DNA of 64,000 bases from Arcticibacter pallidicorallinus (GCF_003002875.1 NZ_PVTH01000004.1:372001-436000); one strand, 5' to 3'; positions 47,534-57,718 are shown, numbered from the stretch's first letter. Numbers and translations: made by a program. Notes: generated by a model from the sequence alone, not told the origin.

Positions 47534-49261
47534 TTAGTGAGCCTGCGACGTGATTGACGCCGGTTTCGCCTTGATTCCTGAACCAAACAGGTATTGCGGT
47601 GAAACCGTTACGGGCAGTGACCCTCCAGGGATAAGTCTGCCTTCTATAAATTCAATAGCCGTATCGTGCATCAGCGAATCGTCCTCATAACATGCTACAA
47701 GGTTTTTTGTCTCCGGGAAATTGCTGATCAAATATGGATTTCCGAATATAAAGCTAAATACGTTTTCTTTGCTGCCCAATGTGGTGATAAAGCGCAGTAC
47801 GTCTTCTTTTACACCAAAATTTCCGGCCGGGTATTTCTTGTATTTATGTACGCCCAGGATTACAGCATCGTACTTGTCGCCGATAATTTGCAACAGGCTG
47901 TCTGCCGAAGCCCGATTGGCGGAATGAGACAGGTAGTAGGAATCGACGTTTAACCGGCTATGGAGCTCGCCCGCAAAGCGGTTGGTGTTCTCGGCACCTA
48001 CTCCAACATAAGCTACCTTCTTTGCTTTTAGATTAGAAAGCAGCTCCGGATTATCATTACGAAGAAGCGTTATTGCATTTTTATAGACCTGCTGTTTAAG
48101 GACGTTTGTAGGTGCGTTCAGATCTTCAGCGAGGGAGGTGGTATCAATTTTTGTCACCTCGTCAAGACCGAGGTTATACTTTGCAAGGAGAACACGGTTG
48201 GTCTTTTCGTCGATATCTGCCCAGCTCAGTTCCTTTTTCCTGATTGCCTTCCTGACTTTACGGATACTGCCTTTTATATCTCCAGGCAGGCAAAGCATGT
48301 CGTTACCTGCGATTAGCGACTGCACAGCGGCTTCTCCCTGCGGATAAAATTTAGAAACGCCTTTCATCTCCAGCGCATCGGTAAATGTTAATCCCTTAAA
48401 GCCCAGATCCTGACGAAGCAGCTTACTCACGTTATTCGGGGACAGCGAAGTTGCCCGATTACGGGTAGAGTCAATAGCCGGAATATAGAGGTGCGCGACC
48501 ATCACGCTGCCTATGCCATCCTTGATCATCGTTTTAAACGGGTAGAGTTCAAGCTCATCGAGCTGTGCAAAAGACTTGTTGATAACAGGCAAATCATAGT
48601 GTGAGTCAACCGATACATCTCCATGTCCCGGAAAATGCTTTGCACAGGCCATAACACCGTTGTCCTGCATTCCTTTTGCGATGCTGCTACCGAAAGATGC
48701 CACCTTGTATTTATCCTCCCCAAAAGAGCGGAAATTAATCACAGGGTTTGCGGGGTTATTGTTAATATCTACAACCGGCGCGTAGTCTACATGTATGCCG
48801 ATCCGCTTGCATTGCGCGGCGATAGCCTCGCCCACGTTATAAGCGATAGTAGGGCTCTGGACTGCACCTATCGTGAGCTGGTCGGGGAAAGCAACAACAT
48901 CTGAGAAACGCATACCCAGACCAGTTTCACCATCGATGCATACCATCAACGGTGTTTTTGCTTTAGCCTGAAGCTTGTTAATAAGCAGGGCCTGCTGTAA
49001 GGATGTACCCTGGAACAGGCAGATGGAGCCAATATTATATTTTCGAATGTATTTCAGTACATCTTTTTCGAAGAACTTAGGCCCTTCCGGGGTGACTGTT
49101 GAAGTACGGATAACCATCAGCTGGGCTATCTTCTGCTTCTTTGATAACTTTTTCAAAGTGCTGTCTGCCCAGCGTTTTGACTCGGGAGTAACTTCTAAAA
49201 ATCGTTGTGCAAACGTTCCTGTCGAAGTGAACAAAAACGCTATAAGTAAAATCTTTTTCAT
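47534..49261 (-). CDS. Exported NagZ-like GH3 beta-N-acetylglucosaminidase
   Basis: The frame is open from 49303, but MKKILLIAFLFTSTGTFAQ at 49261 is a clean signal peptide, giving 575 residues. The TIM barrel carries the NagZ signature ACAKHFPGHGDVSVDSHYDLP, with the His-Asp acid/base dyad on that loop, and the nucleophile Asp in LTFTDALEMKG. After residue 360 comes a Rossmann-like GH3 C-terminal domain (NAITLLRNDNPEL...VILGVHKY...VFSFIFGNPYL) that short Proteobacterial NagZ lacks. It would split GlcNAc-MurNAc or GlcNAc-anhydroMurNAc in the periplasm, unlike cytosolic E. coli NagZ. Its neighbours are MurQ and the phosphoesterase fusion. Confidence 0.88.
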   Translation of the reverse strand: MKKILLIAFLFTSTGTFAQRFLEVTPESKRWADSTLKKLSKKQKIAQLMVIRTSTVTPEGPKFFEKDVLKYIRKYNIGSICLFQGTSLQQALLINKLQAKAKTPLMVCIDGETGLGMRFSDVVAFPDQLTIGAVQSPTIAYNVGEAIAAQCKRIGIHVDYAPVVDINNNPANPVINFRSFGEDKYKVASFGSSIAKGMQDNGVMACAKHFPGHGDVSVDSHYDLPVINKSFAQLDELELYPFKTMIKDGIGSVMVAHLYIPAIDSTRNRATSLSPNNVSKLLRQDLGFKGLTFTDALEMKGVSKFYPQGEAAVQSLIAGNDMLCLPGDIKGSIRKVRKAIRKKELSWADIDEKTNRVLLAKYNLGLDEVTKIDTTSLAEDLNAPTNVLKQQVYKNAITLLRNDNPELLSNLKAKKVAYVGVGAENTNRFAGELHSRLNVDSYYLSHSANRASADSLLQIIGDKYDAVILGVHKYKKYPAGNFGVKEDVLRFITTLGSKENVFSFIFGNPYLISNFPETKNLVACYEDDSLMHDTAIEFIEGRLIPGGSLPVTVSPQYLFGSGIKAKPASITSQAH

Positions 49262-49286
49262 TGTCATTTGCATTTTGTTGTCTCGC

Positions 49287-51146
49287 CTAATCTTTGTAGT
49301 CAAGACATACTATCTTTCCATCCATTGTACTCATGAGAACCGATCTTTTGCCAAAAGGCAACATGGGATTCACCAGTGCATTGGAACTCTTGTATTGCCA
49401 CACCACACGGCCGCTCTTTCTATCGATGGCGGTAGCTAAACCCGAGTTACTTGGAACGTAGATCAGGCCCTTGCTTTCAACCAATTCAGAGGGACTTAGC
49501 TCGTAGGGCAACTTTAATTCTGTATTCAGGGCAACTTCGAGAGAATCAGCTTTTACAGACACACCAAATAACTGTCCGTCCATGGTCTTTACGTACACGA
49601 GCTTACCGTCTTGGGAAATCCCCATAGACTCGCGAACGCGTCCCTCTTTCATCTGCTGTCTCCAGATAACCTTACCTGTTGTTGCACCGAAAGCGGTCAT
49701 GAAGCGATCTGGTGCAACGATGAAAACTCTGCCGTTGGATGCTACGGGGTAGCAGGCTGCAGGCGAAAACATCCTGTTTGCATTTCCGTTATTCCACTTC
49801 CACACCAACGCGCCGGTCTTCTGATCCAGGGCGTAGAAATCATGTCCCCAGCAACCAAAGAAGATCTTATTCTCGTAGATAAGCGGGCGCGTCACTACAA
49901 ATCCTTTAACCTCCGCAAAATCCCAGATAAGCTTACCCGACTGAAGATTAATCGCCCGGAAATGACCATCAGAGCCGCCGATGTAGACTGTATTATTTTC
50001 GATCACGGGTGACCCAAGCACTGCCTTCTCAGTGGCATATTTCCATACCAGCTTTCCATCGGCAAGGGACACACAATAAATATTATTATCGGATGAACCT
50101 ACCACAACATATTCGCCTGAAACAGCGGGTGTGGAGTAGATCTTTCCACCGGTATTAAATGACCACTTCTTTTTTCCACTCTTCAGATTGAGGGCGTAAA
50201 GATCTCCATTGGTATTTGCTGCGACAGCCAATCCTTTTCCGATAGCCATGCCGCTGCCAATATCACTTTGGTCCTGAAACTCCCATAGCTTCTTCACGCC
50301 TGGATATTTTGCATTCACTGCGTAAGAAGGTCGCGGATACTGCTGAGTAGAAGACGCAAAACGATAGTTGATCATGGGAACTTCCAGCCACTTAGTGTGC
50401 GTTTCGATCAAGGGCCTGCGCACTTCGAATTTAGCTGCGCCGTTCTTGATGGTCACGATGTTGTACCCTCCGATGCTGTCTTTTGCCCGTAGATTAGATC
50501 GTCCCATTACCTGTGGGATGCCTTCAAAGTTGTACAGTTTATTTTGATGCCCATGGCCGCACAGCATCAGCTGTATATTTCTCTTCTTCACCTTATCGAT
50601 CGCGTCATACCAGTTGTTCAATGAAGAATCCTGGGGATAATGATTAATATAGATCAGAGGCATTTCAGGATCTTTCATGTTGTTTAACACAGAATCCAGC
50701 CATACCAGGTTCTCACGGGGCACCTGTCCGGGACTCATACGCATATTCGGCCCAGAGCTCGTTGCGGCAAACTGATACCCACCATGAACGAAAGCAAAAG
50801 TTTCAGATCCAAAAACCTTGCGAAAGCTGTTGGCACCACTCTCAGACCAGTTAGAGTCGTGGTTACCCCCAATTACATACCAGGGTTTGTTCAGGCTGTC
50901 GAGTATCTGGCGGGAAAGAGCTAACTCAATATCTGAACCGAACTCGGTAATATCTCCTGTTACAACCACAAACTCCAGCGAATTATCCAGATTGATATCC
51001 TGCACAGTGCGTCTAAGGTCATCTGCACCAGTGGAACCGCCTACATGCGTATCAGTTACAAAAGCAAAGCGCACAGACTGCGCGTGCAAAAGGGTATTAA
51101 AACAAAATAGGATAAGCGCTAATAGAAAAGCTCTGAGATATTTCAT
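49287..51146 (-). CDS. Metallophosphoesterase fused to a PQQ-like beta-propeller
   Basis: A 619-residue exported protein (signal peptide ends LLHAQ). Residues 25-245 are a calcineurin-like phosphoesterase with all metal motifs: FVTDTHVGG, VTGDITEFG, IGGNHDSN, INHYPQ and CGHGHQNKLY. Residues 285-619 are BamB-like PQQ repeats (DLYALNLKSGKKKWSF, NIYCVSLADGKLVWKY, HFRAINLQSGKLIWDF, DFYALDQKTGALVWKW), forming a beta-propeller. The overlap is one base to the GHL10 gene and 25 bp to NagZ. Within a muropeptide locus it might remove phosphate or phosphodiester groups from wall sugars or teichoic-acid linkage units; that is inference. The fused propeller could bind substrate or a protein partner. Confidence 0.85.
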   Translation of the reverse strand: MKYLRAFLLALILFCFNTLLHAQSVRFAFVTDTHVGGSTGADDLRRTVQDINLDNSLEFVVVTGDITEFGSDIELALSRQILDSLNKPWYVIGGNHDSNWSESGANSFRKVFGSETFAFVHGGYQFAATSSGPNMRMSPGQVPRENLVWLDSVLNNMKDPEMPLIYINHYPQDSSLNNWYDAIDKVKKRNIQLMLCGHGHQNKLYNFEGIPQVMGRSNLRAKDSIGGYNIVTIKNGAAKFEVRRPLIETHTKWLEVPMINYRFASSTQQYPRPSYAVNAKYPGVKKLWEFQDQSDIGSGMAIGKGLAVAANTNGDLYALNLKSGKKKWSFNTGGKIYSTPAVSGEYVVVGSSDNNIYCVSLADGKLVWKYATEKAVLGSPVIENNTVYIGGSDGHFRAINLQSGKLIWDFAEVKGFVVTRPLIYENKIFFGCWGHDFYALDQKTGALVWKWNNGNANRMFSPAACYPVASNGRVFIVAPDRFMTAFGATTGKVIWRQQMKEGRVRESMGISQDGKLVYVKTMDGQLFGVSVKADSLEVALNTELKLPYELSPSELVESKGLIYVPSNSGLATAIDRKSGRVVWQYKSSNALVNPMLPFGKRSVLMSTMDGKIVCLDYKD

Positions 51147-51147
51147 A

Positions 51148-52674
51148 TTATTTTGACTTTACCTTAATCTCGTTGGACGGAAGACTTTCATTTTTCAGCC
51201 TGTCAAGAGTAGTAACTACATAGGTATATCTGGCTCCCTTGCGGGTATCTTTGTCCAGAAAAGACCGCTTTGAGCTGTCAAAGCTGACATTTAGGATATT
51301 GACAGGGTTGTTAATATCTGCCTTTTCGCCTTTTTCGAAACGGTAAACAACATAGCCGTATGAGGGCTCATTGTCGCGCACCGGGAGCGGGCTTTCCCAT
51401 GAGAGTTCATTACTCCCTTTTTTTCGCTTTACGGCGAGCTTTAAGGGAGACTGCGGAGGTATTGCATCAAGCCATATCATCGTAGGCACGAGTGCCTTGG
51501 CGAGGTATAGATCCTTGCGAAGGGAATCCTGGAACCCTGCCAGATTATTCGTCAATGACTTCGAACTGAAATATACACTTCCCTGCACCCTCGGATTTTT
51601 TCTGAGGTAACGTACCTGTTCCGGAAGCTGGTTTCTTTGATTCCAGCCATCGCGTTGTTCGGTAGCCCGGTAGACACCCTGGCCAATGTAAACGTGTTTC
51701 CCAAAAGCGTTATCGCTCCACCAGTCGACCAGCTTTTCATAAGCCGCTGCAGGATATTTGAAAGGAAAATAAACCTGTGGATTGATATAGTCGATCCAGC
51801 CTTCAGAAAGCCATTTGCGGGCATCTGCATATAAAGCGCTATATCCAGAAAGTCCGTTTGTTTCTGAACCTAAAGCATCATCTTTTTTGTTTCTCCAGAT
51901 TCCGAAAGGGCTGATGCCAAACTTTACATATTTCTTTTCTGCGTGTATGCTATCATTTAATTCCTTAATCAGCATATCGACGTTATTACGTCGCCAGTCT
52001 TCGATAGACGAAAACTGATTTCTACCATGGGCCGCATAAGCAAGAGTGTCGGGAAGTACTTCCTTTCCCGGATACGGATAAAAGTAGTCATCGAAATGAA
52101 CACCATCGATATCATAGTTACGAACAACATTCATGATGATTGACACGATATATTGTCTGACCTCAGGGATTCCGGGGTTGAAATATTTCTTTCCTGCGTA
52201 AGTGAAGAACCACTCAGGCTTTGTACGGGTGATATGACGCGGGCTGACATTGGCCTCAACAAGATCGTTGGTGGCACGATAGGGGTTAAACCAGGCATGT
52301 AGTTCCATGCCGCGCAGATGTGCTTCCTGGATGGCAAACTCAAGCGGGTCGTACAATGGAGATGGAGCCACTCCCTGTTTACCGGATAAGAACATACTCC
52401 ACTCCTCTGAACTTTTTGCGTAGAGCGCATCTGCAGAAGGACGGATCTGAAACATGATCGCGTTCATGCCGGACTTCTGATGCTGGTCGAAAATGTTGGA
52501 AAGCTCCTGCTTTTGCCTGTCTGAATTAAGCCCTTTTTTTGACGGCCAGTCGATATTCTGAACTGTAGCCACCCAAACGCCTCTAAACTCCCGCTTCGGG
52601 CTGTAATCCTGGCTTTGCGCCGAGTAACTGATGAAGAGGGAAGCAAGAAGCAGGCAGGTAAAATTTTTTATCAT
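51148..52674 (-). CDS. GHL10/DUF187 family glycosyl hydrolase
   Basis: A 508-residue secreted protein of the YngK/DUF187 group (glycosyl-hydrolase-like 10). Signal peptide ends SAQSQ. The diagnostic opening is FRGVWVATVQNIDWPS (about 29-44); barrel motifs follow: NAIMFQIRPSADALY, LRGMELHAWFNPYRA, DGVHFDDYFYPYPG (acidic centre, about 195-208), FGISPFGIWRNK and WIDYINPQVYFP. A fibronectin-III-like domain ends the protein (about 400-505). Some family members act on peptidoglycan glycans, for example on strands stripped of peptides; others are uncharacterised. It is the first enzyme after SusCD, after a hairpin. Confidence 0.88.
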   Translation of the reverse strand: MIKNFTCLLLASLFISYSAQSQDYSPKREFRGVWVATVQNIDWPSKKGLNSDRQKQELSNIFDQHQKSGMNAIMFQIRPSADALYAKSSEEWSMFLSGKQGVAPSPLYDPLEFAIQEAHLRGMELHAWFNPYRATNDLVEANVSPRHITRTKPEWFFTYAGKKYFNPGIPEVRQYIVSIIMNVVRNYDIDGVHFDDYFYPYPGKEVLPDTLAYAAHGRNQFSSIEDWRRNNVDMLIKELNDSIHAEKKYVKFGISPFGIWRNKKDDALGSETNGLSGYSALYADARKWLSEGWIDYINPQVYFPFKYPAAAYEKLVDWWSDNAFGKHVYIGQGVYRATEQRDGWNQRNQLPEQVRYLRKNPRVQGSVYFSSKSLTNNLAGFQDSLRKDLYLAKALVPTMIWLDAIPPQSPLKLAVKRKKGSNELSWESPLPVRDNEPSYGYVVYRFEKGEKADINNPVNILNVSFDSSKRSFLDKDTRKGARYTYVVTTLDRLKNESLPSNEIKVKSK

Positions 52675-52688
52675 GGTGCTGTAATGAA

Positions 52689-52714
52689 AACCCTCCGGAG
52701 ATTACCGGAGGGTT
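52689..52714 (-). terminator. Hairpin between susD and the enzyme genes (possible attenuator)
   Basis: Perfect 10-bp stem AACCCTCCGG / CCGGAGGGTT with a 6-base loop in the 52-bp gap, followed on the minus strand only by TTTTCATT. It is placed so that part of the transcripts would stop after SusCD, or so that the 3' end of the susCD mRNA is protected, giving more transporter than enzyme. The T-run is short, so read-through is likely. Confidence 0.75.
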
Positions 52715-52726
52715 AGTAAGGACAAT

Positions 52727-54463
52727 TTATTCCCAACCAGGGTTTTGAGTTAAAGTCGCTCCGTTTTCTTTGTAAAGTACAATCTGATCCTGAGGAATTG
52801 GATTCAGATAAATGCGGGGATTGGTGAACTTCCTCTGAGACTCAGGCTTCCAGGCCGGCGTGATATAACCTTCAGTATCTGCAGGATTCATATCGAGTAC
52901 AACGTTAGCTGAAATCTTAGGAAAATCTGCTTTCTTAAGGTATGCTCCCCTATTGATGTCAGGATTAGCCTCAGTATCGGTGTACTCCAGTTTTTTCCAT
53001 CTTCTCAGGTCATCCCATCTGAAGCCTTCGTAAACTAATTCAACTCTCCGTTCTCTTCTGATTTCCCAAATAATGGAAGACACGTCAGCGTCCTTCTGAG
53101 GATCTGTGTATGCAACAGTGCCAACCATAGCTACATCACCAGCTACCTTTAATGCTGGCATATTGATGCCTGGTCTGCTTCTAAGTACGTTGATAGAAAT
53201 ATTGAGATCTTCATTTGTCAGAGCCGCCCCCCCTACAGTAGCGAGCTCTGCAGCCGCTTCGGCATAGTTGACTAGTACTTCTCCAAAGCGGATGATAGGA
53301 GCATCTGTCGGATTTAAGTTTAATGTACCAATTGTCTGATCCTTGATAGATTCATTCAGAAACTTGTGAGTCGCGTATCCGGTAGTTGACGAGGCACTAA
53401 CAACACCGGCAGGACGAAGTTCGTTCACAAATGTTTCCTTAATACGAGGATCTCTGTTTGCCATAACTTGAGCGATAGTTTTATCGCCCTGATAAACCGC
53501 CGAAAGTGATATCGGCAAACCGTCAGAAGCCAGATAAGTCTCGATCAGATCCTTTGGTGCACCAGTTTGAGCCTCTTTATTATTATAAGACATCAGGGCA
53601 TGTGTCAGGATTCCCTCCACGTACTGTCTGTAAAGAAGCACTTCTGTGTTGGTGGCTAAATCAAGAGAATTGAAGACCTCTCTATAGTTTTTCAGTGAAT
53701 ATTTCTTCGAAGCGATGACCTCAGCAGCTGCCCATTTTGCAGCCTCCAGATATTCCTTTGCTTTCGCCGCATTGTTCAGATGATATTTTTGCCATGTACC
53801 TTCAAAAAGAAACACACGAGACATGTATGCTAAAACCACATACTTATTAACCGTCAATCCTGCTTTCCCATCAACTGCGCGAACGTTTGTAGCGGCATAT
53901 TTAAAATCCTCTAAAACTTTATCCATTACTAAAGTCCGCGGATCTCTCGGCTTATATAACTGAGCGACATCTTTCTCATCAAGCACTTGATCGTAGTAAG
54001 GAACATCCCCGAAACGCTTCACTAAGTCAAAATATTCAAGTCCTCTGAAAAACCTACCAATTCCTTGCCAGTGCAGTTTTGCCTCTTCCGGCATATCGGC
54101 ATCGACCTCCATATTCTGGACTTTTGACAAGAAGAGATTTGCTTTTCTGACATAAGTGAAGGTCCAGCCTCCACCTGTTGCAGGGACCACCCTTGTGTAT
54201 TCAGGAGGCGTTCCTGACGCAAAATCATCATTTAAAGCCTGACCCGAAAAGTAATTTCCCCAGGTATTTCCCGATCCATAACCGGTAAAATAGTCCGTGT
54301 AAAAACCATATGCAAAGGTTCTGACGTTTGCTTCATTCGTCCAATAAGTACCATCTGACAATTGGTCAAGTGGTGGTTTCTCCAAATAATCCTCTTTGCA
54401 GCTAACAATTGTTGTTAATCCCAGGCAAAGCAGCGCTAATATTCTAATTTTCATTACTATCAA
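52727..54463 (-). CDS. RagB/SusD family lipoprotein of the muropeptide locus
   Basis: A 578-residue surface lipoprotein (lipobox TTIVSC, then KEDYLEKPPLDQLSDGTYW). SusD features: GRFFRGLEYFDLVKRFGDVPYYD (about 130-152), PTDAPIIRFGEVLVNYAEAA, and IRRERRVELVYEGFRWDDLRRWK near the C-terminus. It starts 3 bp after SusC. It should bind the fragment imported by the adjacent transporter, which the genes downstream suggest to be a muropeptide or a GlcNAc-MurNAc saccharide. Confidence 0.93.
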   Translation of the reverse strand: MIVMKIRILALLCLGLTTIVSCKEDYLEKPPLDQLSDGTYWTNEANVRTFAYGFYTDYFTGYGSGNTWGNYFSGQALNDDFASGTPPEYTRVVPATGGGWTFTYVRKANLFLSKVQNMEVDADMPEEAKLHWQGIGRFFRGLEYFDLVKRFGDVPYYDQVLDEKDVAQLYKPRDPRTLVMDKVLEDFKYAATNVRAVDGKAGLTVNKYVVLAYMSRVFLFEGTWQKYHLNNAAKAKEYLEAAKWAAAEVIASKKYSLKNYREVFNSLDLATNTEVLLYRQYVEGILTHALMSYNNKEAQTGAPKDLIETYLASDGLPISLSAVYQGDKTIAQVMANRDPRIKETFVNELRPAGVVSASSTTGYATHKFLNESIKDQTIGTLNLNPTDAPIIRFGEVLVNYAEAAAELATVGGAALTNEDLNISINVLRSRPGINMPALKVAGDVAMVGTVAYTDPQKDADVSSIIWEIRRERRVELVYEGFRWDDLRRWKKLEYTDTEANPDINRGAYLKKADFPKISANVVLDMNPADTEGYITPAWKPESQRKFTNPRIYLNPIPQDQIVLYKENGATLTQNPGWE

Positions 54464-54466
54464 ATT

Positions 54467-57400
54467 TTACAATGTAACTTGTAATCCTAAAGAAACAGAT
54501 CTGCGGTAAGGGTAAACCCGGCCAAAGGCAGCTGGGTCGTTCGCACCCGCTTCAGTAACATTCACTTCTGGATCGATTGGAACTTTACCTAACTTATCCC
54601 ACTCAAACAAGTTTTCTCCGCTGAAATAGATCCTGAGACGTTCGATATGGGCTTTTCGAGTAAGTGCCTGAGGCAAGGTATAGCCAACCGCCAGGTTTTT
54701 CATCCTGAGATAAGCAAGATTCAGTAGATACTTTGTTTGTGGATAAAAGTTTTTAGTACTAGCCTCACCAATCTGAGTCACGCGGGGATAAAAAGCGTTT
54801 TGATTTTCTTCCGTCCAGTAATCTAACTGATGAGCATACCATGCTTCTCCGGGTCTCCAACCAGGTACAAACATTGGACCTTGCGCCCAGAAGTCCCTCT
54901 TTCCAACACCCTGGAAAAATGCAGTAAAATCGATACCTTTAAAATCTGCTCCAAGGCGGAAACCGTATTGATAGCGTGGGGTTGAATTACCTATTACCTT
55001 TTGGTCTCCCGGATTCTCTACAGTATTATCTCCTCTCCAGATAGCGCCATCTCCATTTGCATCCACGTACTTGATATCACCCGGGCCATAAAAGAATCCA
55101 CTTCCCTCAAACTGAGCCTGACTAGGAATTCCTTCTTTGAAAACATAACGTCCGTCCTGCAAGACAGGTACACCATTCGCATCCTGAACAAAATCGTCAT
55201 TTGTAAAAAACCGATCAGTTTCATAACCCCAGATCTCACCAAGAACTTTGCCCTGATAATTCCCAGTGACTGCACGTGAACCCTCGTATTTGGTCAGCTT
55301 CTCTTTAAAGTCTGTTAAGGTACCCATTGCATTAATGGTTAAACCATTAGCAAATCTGTGATTGAAATCTACGGCAATCTCCCATCCTGTTGTCTGTAGT
55401 TCACCAAAGTTCCTTCTAGGGGCAGTTGCACCGTATGAGCTAGGGAGAGCAGCGCCTGCAGAATGCATGTCTTTAGTGGTTCTTTGATACCAGTCAAACA
55501 CGATTCCAACCTTATCGTTTAGCACCCTTGCGTCAAGTCCAAAATCAAGTGTAGCAACGCTTTCCCAGGTGAGAGTTCCGGAAATAGGCGCGGGTGTTCC
55601 TGTAGTGAGCACTCTTTGGCCGTCGATCAGCCAATTCGAATTAGTCGTAGGCAAAACGGAATAGATACTACTTACTGAGGTATTCTGATTTCCAATTTCT
55701 CCCCAGGACCCTCTAAATTTCAACGATGAAAGAACCGGCTTTGCGAATTGCATAAATGGCTCCTCGCTGATAATATACCCGGCAGACATCGATGGGAAAA
55801 AGCCCCATTTCAAGTTCGGCGACAATCTGGAGGATCCGTCATAGCGTCCGTTCACCTCCAAAAGGAACTTATTTCTGAAGCTATAGTTAATTCTTCCAAA
55901 AGCACCTGCTGTATTCCAATGACCACGGGTGCTTCCTATGGTTTGATCCCCTGTAGCTAGAACCGGCTCCACAAGGTTCGGATCAATCAATGCAAGACGG
56001 GCTGAGTTATGTGAATAATTCTGGAAGGTCTCCACATCACCACCTGCGATCACTTTGAAAGCATGATCATTAACATCCTTTGAATATGTTGCGAACAACT
56101 TCCCGGTATGCATATCAGACCAGTAGGAGTTATATTCCGCCTTGTTGTAACTCGCAGCTGTATAATTCTGATACGGGATCTGACCATTGGTCAGTCCGGC
56201 CCAATAATTCAGAGCGGTAACCGATCCACCAGCGTTCCGTTGATGATTATTTACAGACGTATAAGTATAGTCAGCATCTACAGTTAAACCTTTTACAGGC
56301 CTAAGGGTTCCTCCAACCGATACACGTGTAAGACCGGATGTATGTTTATTCATATTTGCCTGCTCCACTTCTGTCACAGCATTTCTAAAAGGCTTACCTT
56401 CATAAGTTCCGTAGGGATGAATCGCAGGCCAACGATACAAATAATACCATGGATCATAAACCGCTGCTGCAAACACAAAAGGCTGTTCTAGTATTGAATT
56501 CGAATACAAAACTTTTCCTCTTGCATCAAACCAATCGTTAACCGATGTATTTATTCCAAGGTTAAGATTATAACGTGCAAACTGGTCTGGATTAGCTTTC
56601 AAAACACCTTCTTGCCCGAGGTAACCAACTCCAAGATTATAGCTTGTTTTCTCGCTTCCACCGGAAACGGAAAGATTGTGGTTTTGCTGCGGAGTATAGT
56701 CCCTCATGAACATTTCATTTACATCCCATGGGCGATAGAAGAAGAGACGATTTTCTCTGATTTCAAAATCTCGTCCTAATACCATCTCATTTCCTAAATC
56801 TTCACCACCGTATAAAGTCTCCCACTCTCTCATCTTTTGGATTGCAGTTTCATCGATAGAAACGCCCACCGCACTAAAAAGAGGGGTACTAGGATTCGTC
56901 CTTCTGAAAGCAAGGAAAGCCATTTCAGCACCGTCTGCTGCGGGAGCGACCTGAGGCGTAGTAGTCGGAGTACTATAAGAGAAGTTATTTGAGTATTGAA
57001 CACGAGTCGGAGCACCTTTCTTACCGGTTTTTGTGGTGATTAAAATTACACCCCATGCTCCGCGCGTTCCATAAATAGAAGTTGAAGCTGCATCCTTCAA
57101 AACCGAAATAGACTCGATGTCTTCAGGATTAACCAGCTGTAGGCTTGGTATCTCCACGTTGTCGACAAGTATCAAGGGCTGTGCTCCTCCGGTACCAGTC
57201 AGCGTACCTGTATTCCCCCTCAGCTTGATACTCGGGTTCTGTCCTATAGCTCCACTTGAAGTGGTGATACTCAACCCTGGAGTAGTACCCTGCAAGGCAC
57301 GGCCTACATCGGTAACAGGTCTTGACTGTAGCACTTCTGTGTCTACCGTTGAAACTGCTCCCGTCAGATTAGCCCTTTTCTGCGTACCATAACCTACAAC

Positions 57401-57718
57401 CACTACTTCATCAAGCGATTTCGAATCGGTTCCAAGTTTAACGTCGATTACGGAGTTAGCACCAACCGCCTTCTCCTGGGTAGCTGAACCAATAAAACTG
57501 AACACTAACACCGCGCCACGATCAACACGGATGGTGTACTTACCATTCGCGTTAGTGCTTGTACCTTGGGTGGTTCCCTTGACCTTAACAGAAACTCCCG
57601 GCAATGGACTACCATCGTCAACGGAAATAACCGTTCCTGTTATTTCCGTTTGCTGCGCAACCGCTTGCACAGTGATCATGATGAGGCCCATTAAAAATGT
57701 GAGTAGCCTTTTTTTCAT
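54467..57718 (-). CDS. SusC/RagA family TonB-linked transporter of the muropeptide locus
   Basis: A 1083-residue outer-membrane importer. Signal peptide MKKRLLTFLMGLIMITVQAVAQ, carboxypeptidase-like domain (TGTVISVDDGSPLPGVSVKV), TonB-box-like DEVVVVGYGTQKR (about 104-116), plug with PLILVDNVEIP and SISVLKDAASTSIYGTRGAWGVILITTK, then a barrel ending in LGLQVTL. It is the first gene of the long run to 42255. The 400 bp upstream (57719-58116) contain an AT-rich promoter region and, at 57836-57871, the phased TTGCA motif shared with two other promoters of the locus. Substrate inferred from neighbours. Confidence 0.94.
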   Translation of the reverse strand: MKKRLLTFLMGLIMITVQAVAQQTEITGTVISVDDGSPLPGVSVKVKGTTQGTSTNANGKYTIRVDRGAVLVFSFIGSATQEKAVGANSVIDVKLGTDSKSLDEVVVVGYGTQKRANLTGAVSTVDTEVLQSRPVTDVGRALQGTTPGLSITTSSGAIGQNPSIKLRGNTGTLTGTGGAQPLILVDNVEIPSLQLVNPEDIESISVLKDAASTSIYGTRGAWGVILITTKTGKKGAPTRVQYSNNFSYSTPTTTPQVAPAADGAEMAFLAFRRTNPSTPLFSAVGVSIDETAIQKMREWETLYGGEDLGNEMVLGRDFEIRENRLFFYRPWDVNEMFMRDYTPQQNHNLSVSGGSEKTSYNLGVGYLGQEGVLKANPDQFARYNLNLGINTSVNDWFDARGKVLYSNSILEQPFVFAAAVYDPWYYLYRWPAIHPYGTYEGKPFRNAVTEVEQANMNKHTSGLTRVSVGGTLRPVKGLTVDADYTYTSVNNHQRNAGGSVTALNYWAGLTNGQIPYQNYTAASYNKAEYNSYWSDMHTGKLFATYSKDVNDHAFKVIAGGDVETFQNYSHNSARLALIDPNLVEPVLATGDQTIGSTRGHWNTAGAFGRINYSFRNKFLLEVNGRYDGSSRLSPNLKWGFFPSMSAGYIISEEPFMQFAKPVLSSLKFRGSWGEIGNQNTSVSSIYSVLPTTNSNWLIDGQRVLTTGTPAPISGTLTWESVATLDFGLDARVLNDKVGIVFDWYQRTTKDMHSAGAALPSSYGATAPRRNFGELQTTGWEIAVDFNHRFANGLTINAMGTLTDFKEKLTKYEGSRAVTGNYQGKVLGEIWGYETDRFFTNDDFVQDANGVPVLQDGRYVFKEGIPSQAQFEGSGFFYGPGDIKYVDANGDGAIWRGDNTVENPGDQKVIGNSTPRYQYGFRLGADFKGIDFTAFFQGVGKRDFWAQGPMFVPGWRPGEAWYAHQLDYWTEENQNAFYPRVTQIGEASTKNFYPQTKYLLNLAYLRMKNLAVGYTLPQALTRKAHIERLRIYFSGENLFEWDKLGKVPIDPEVNVTEAGANDPAAFGRVYPYRRSVSLGLQVTL

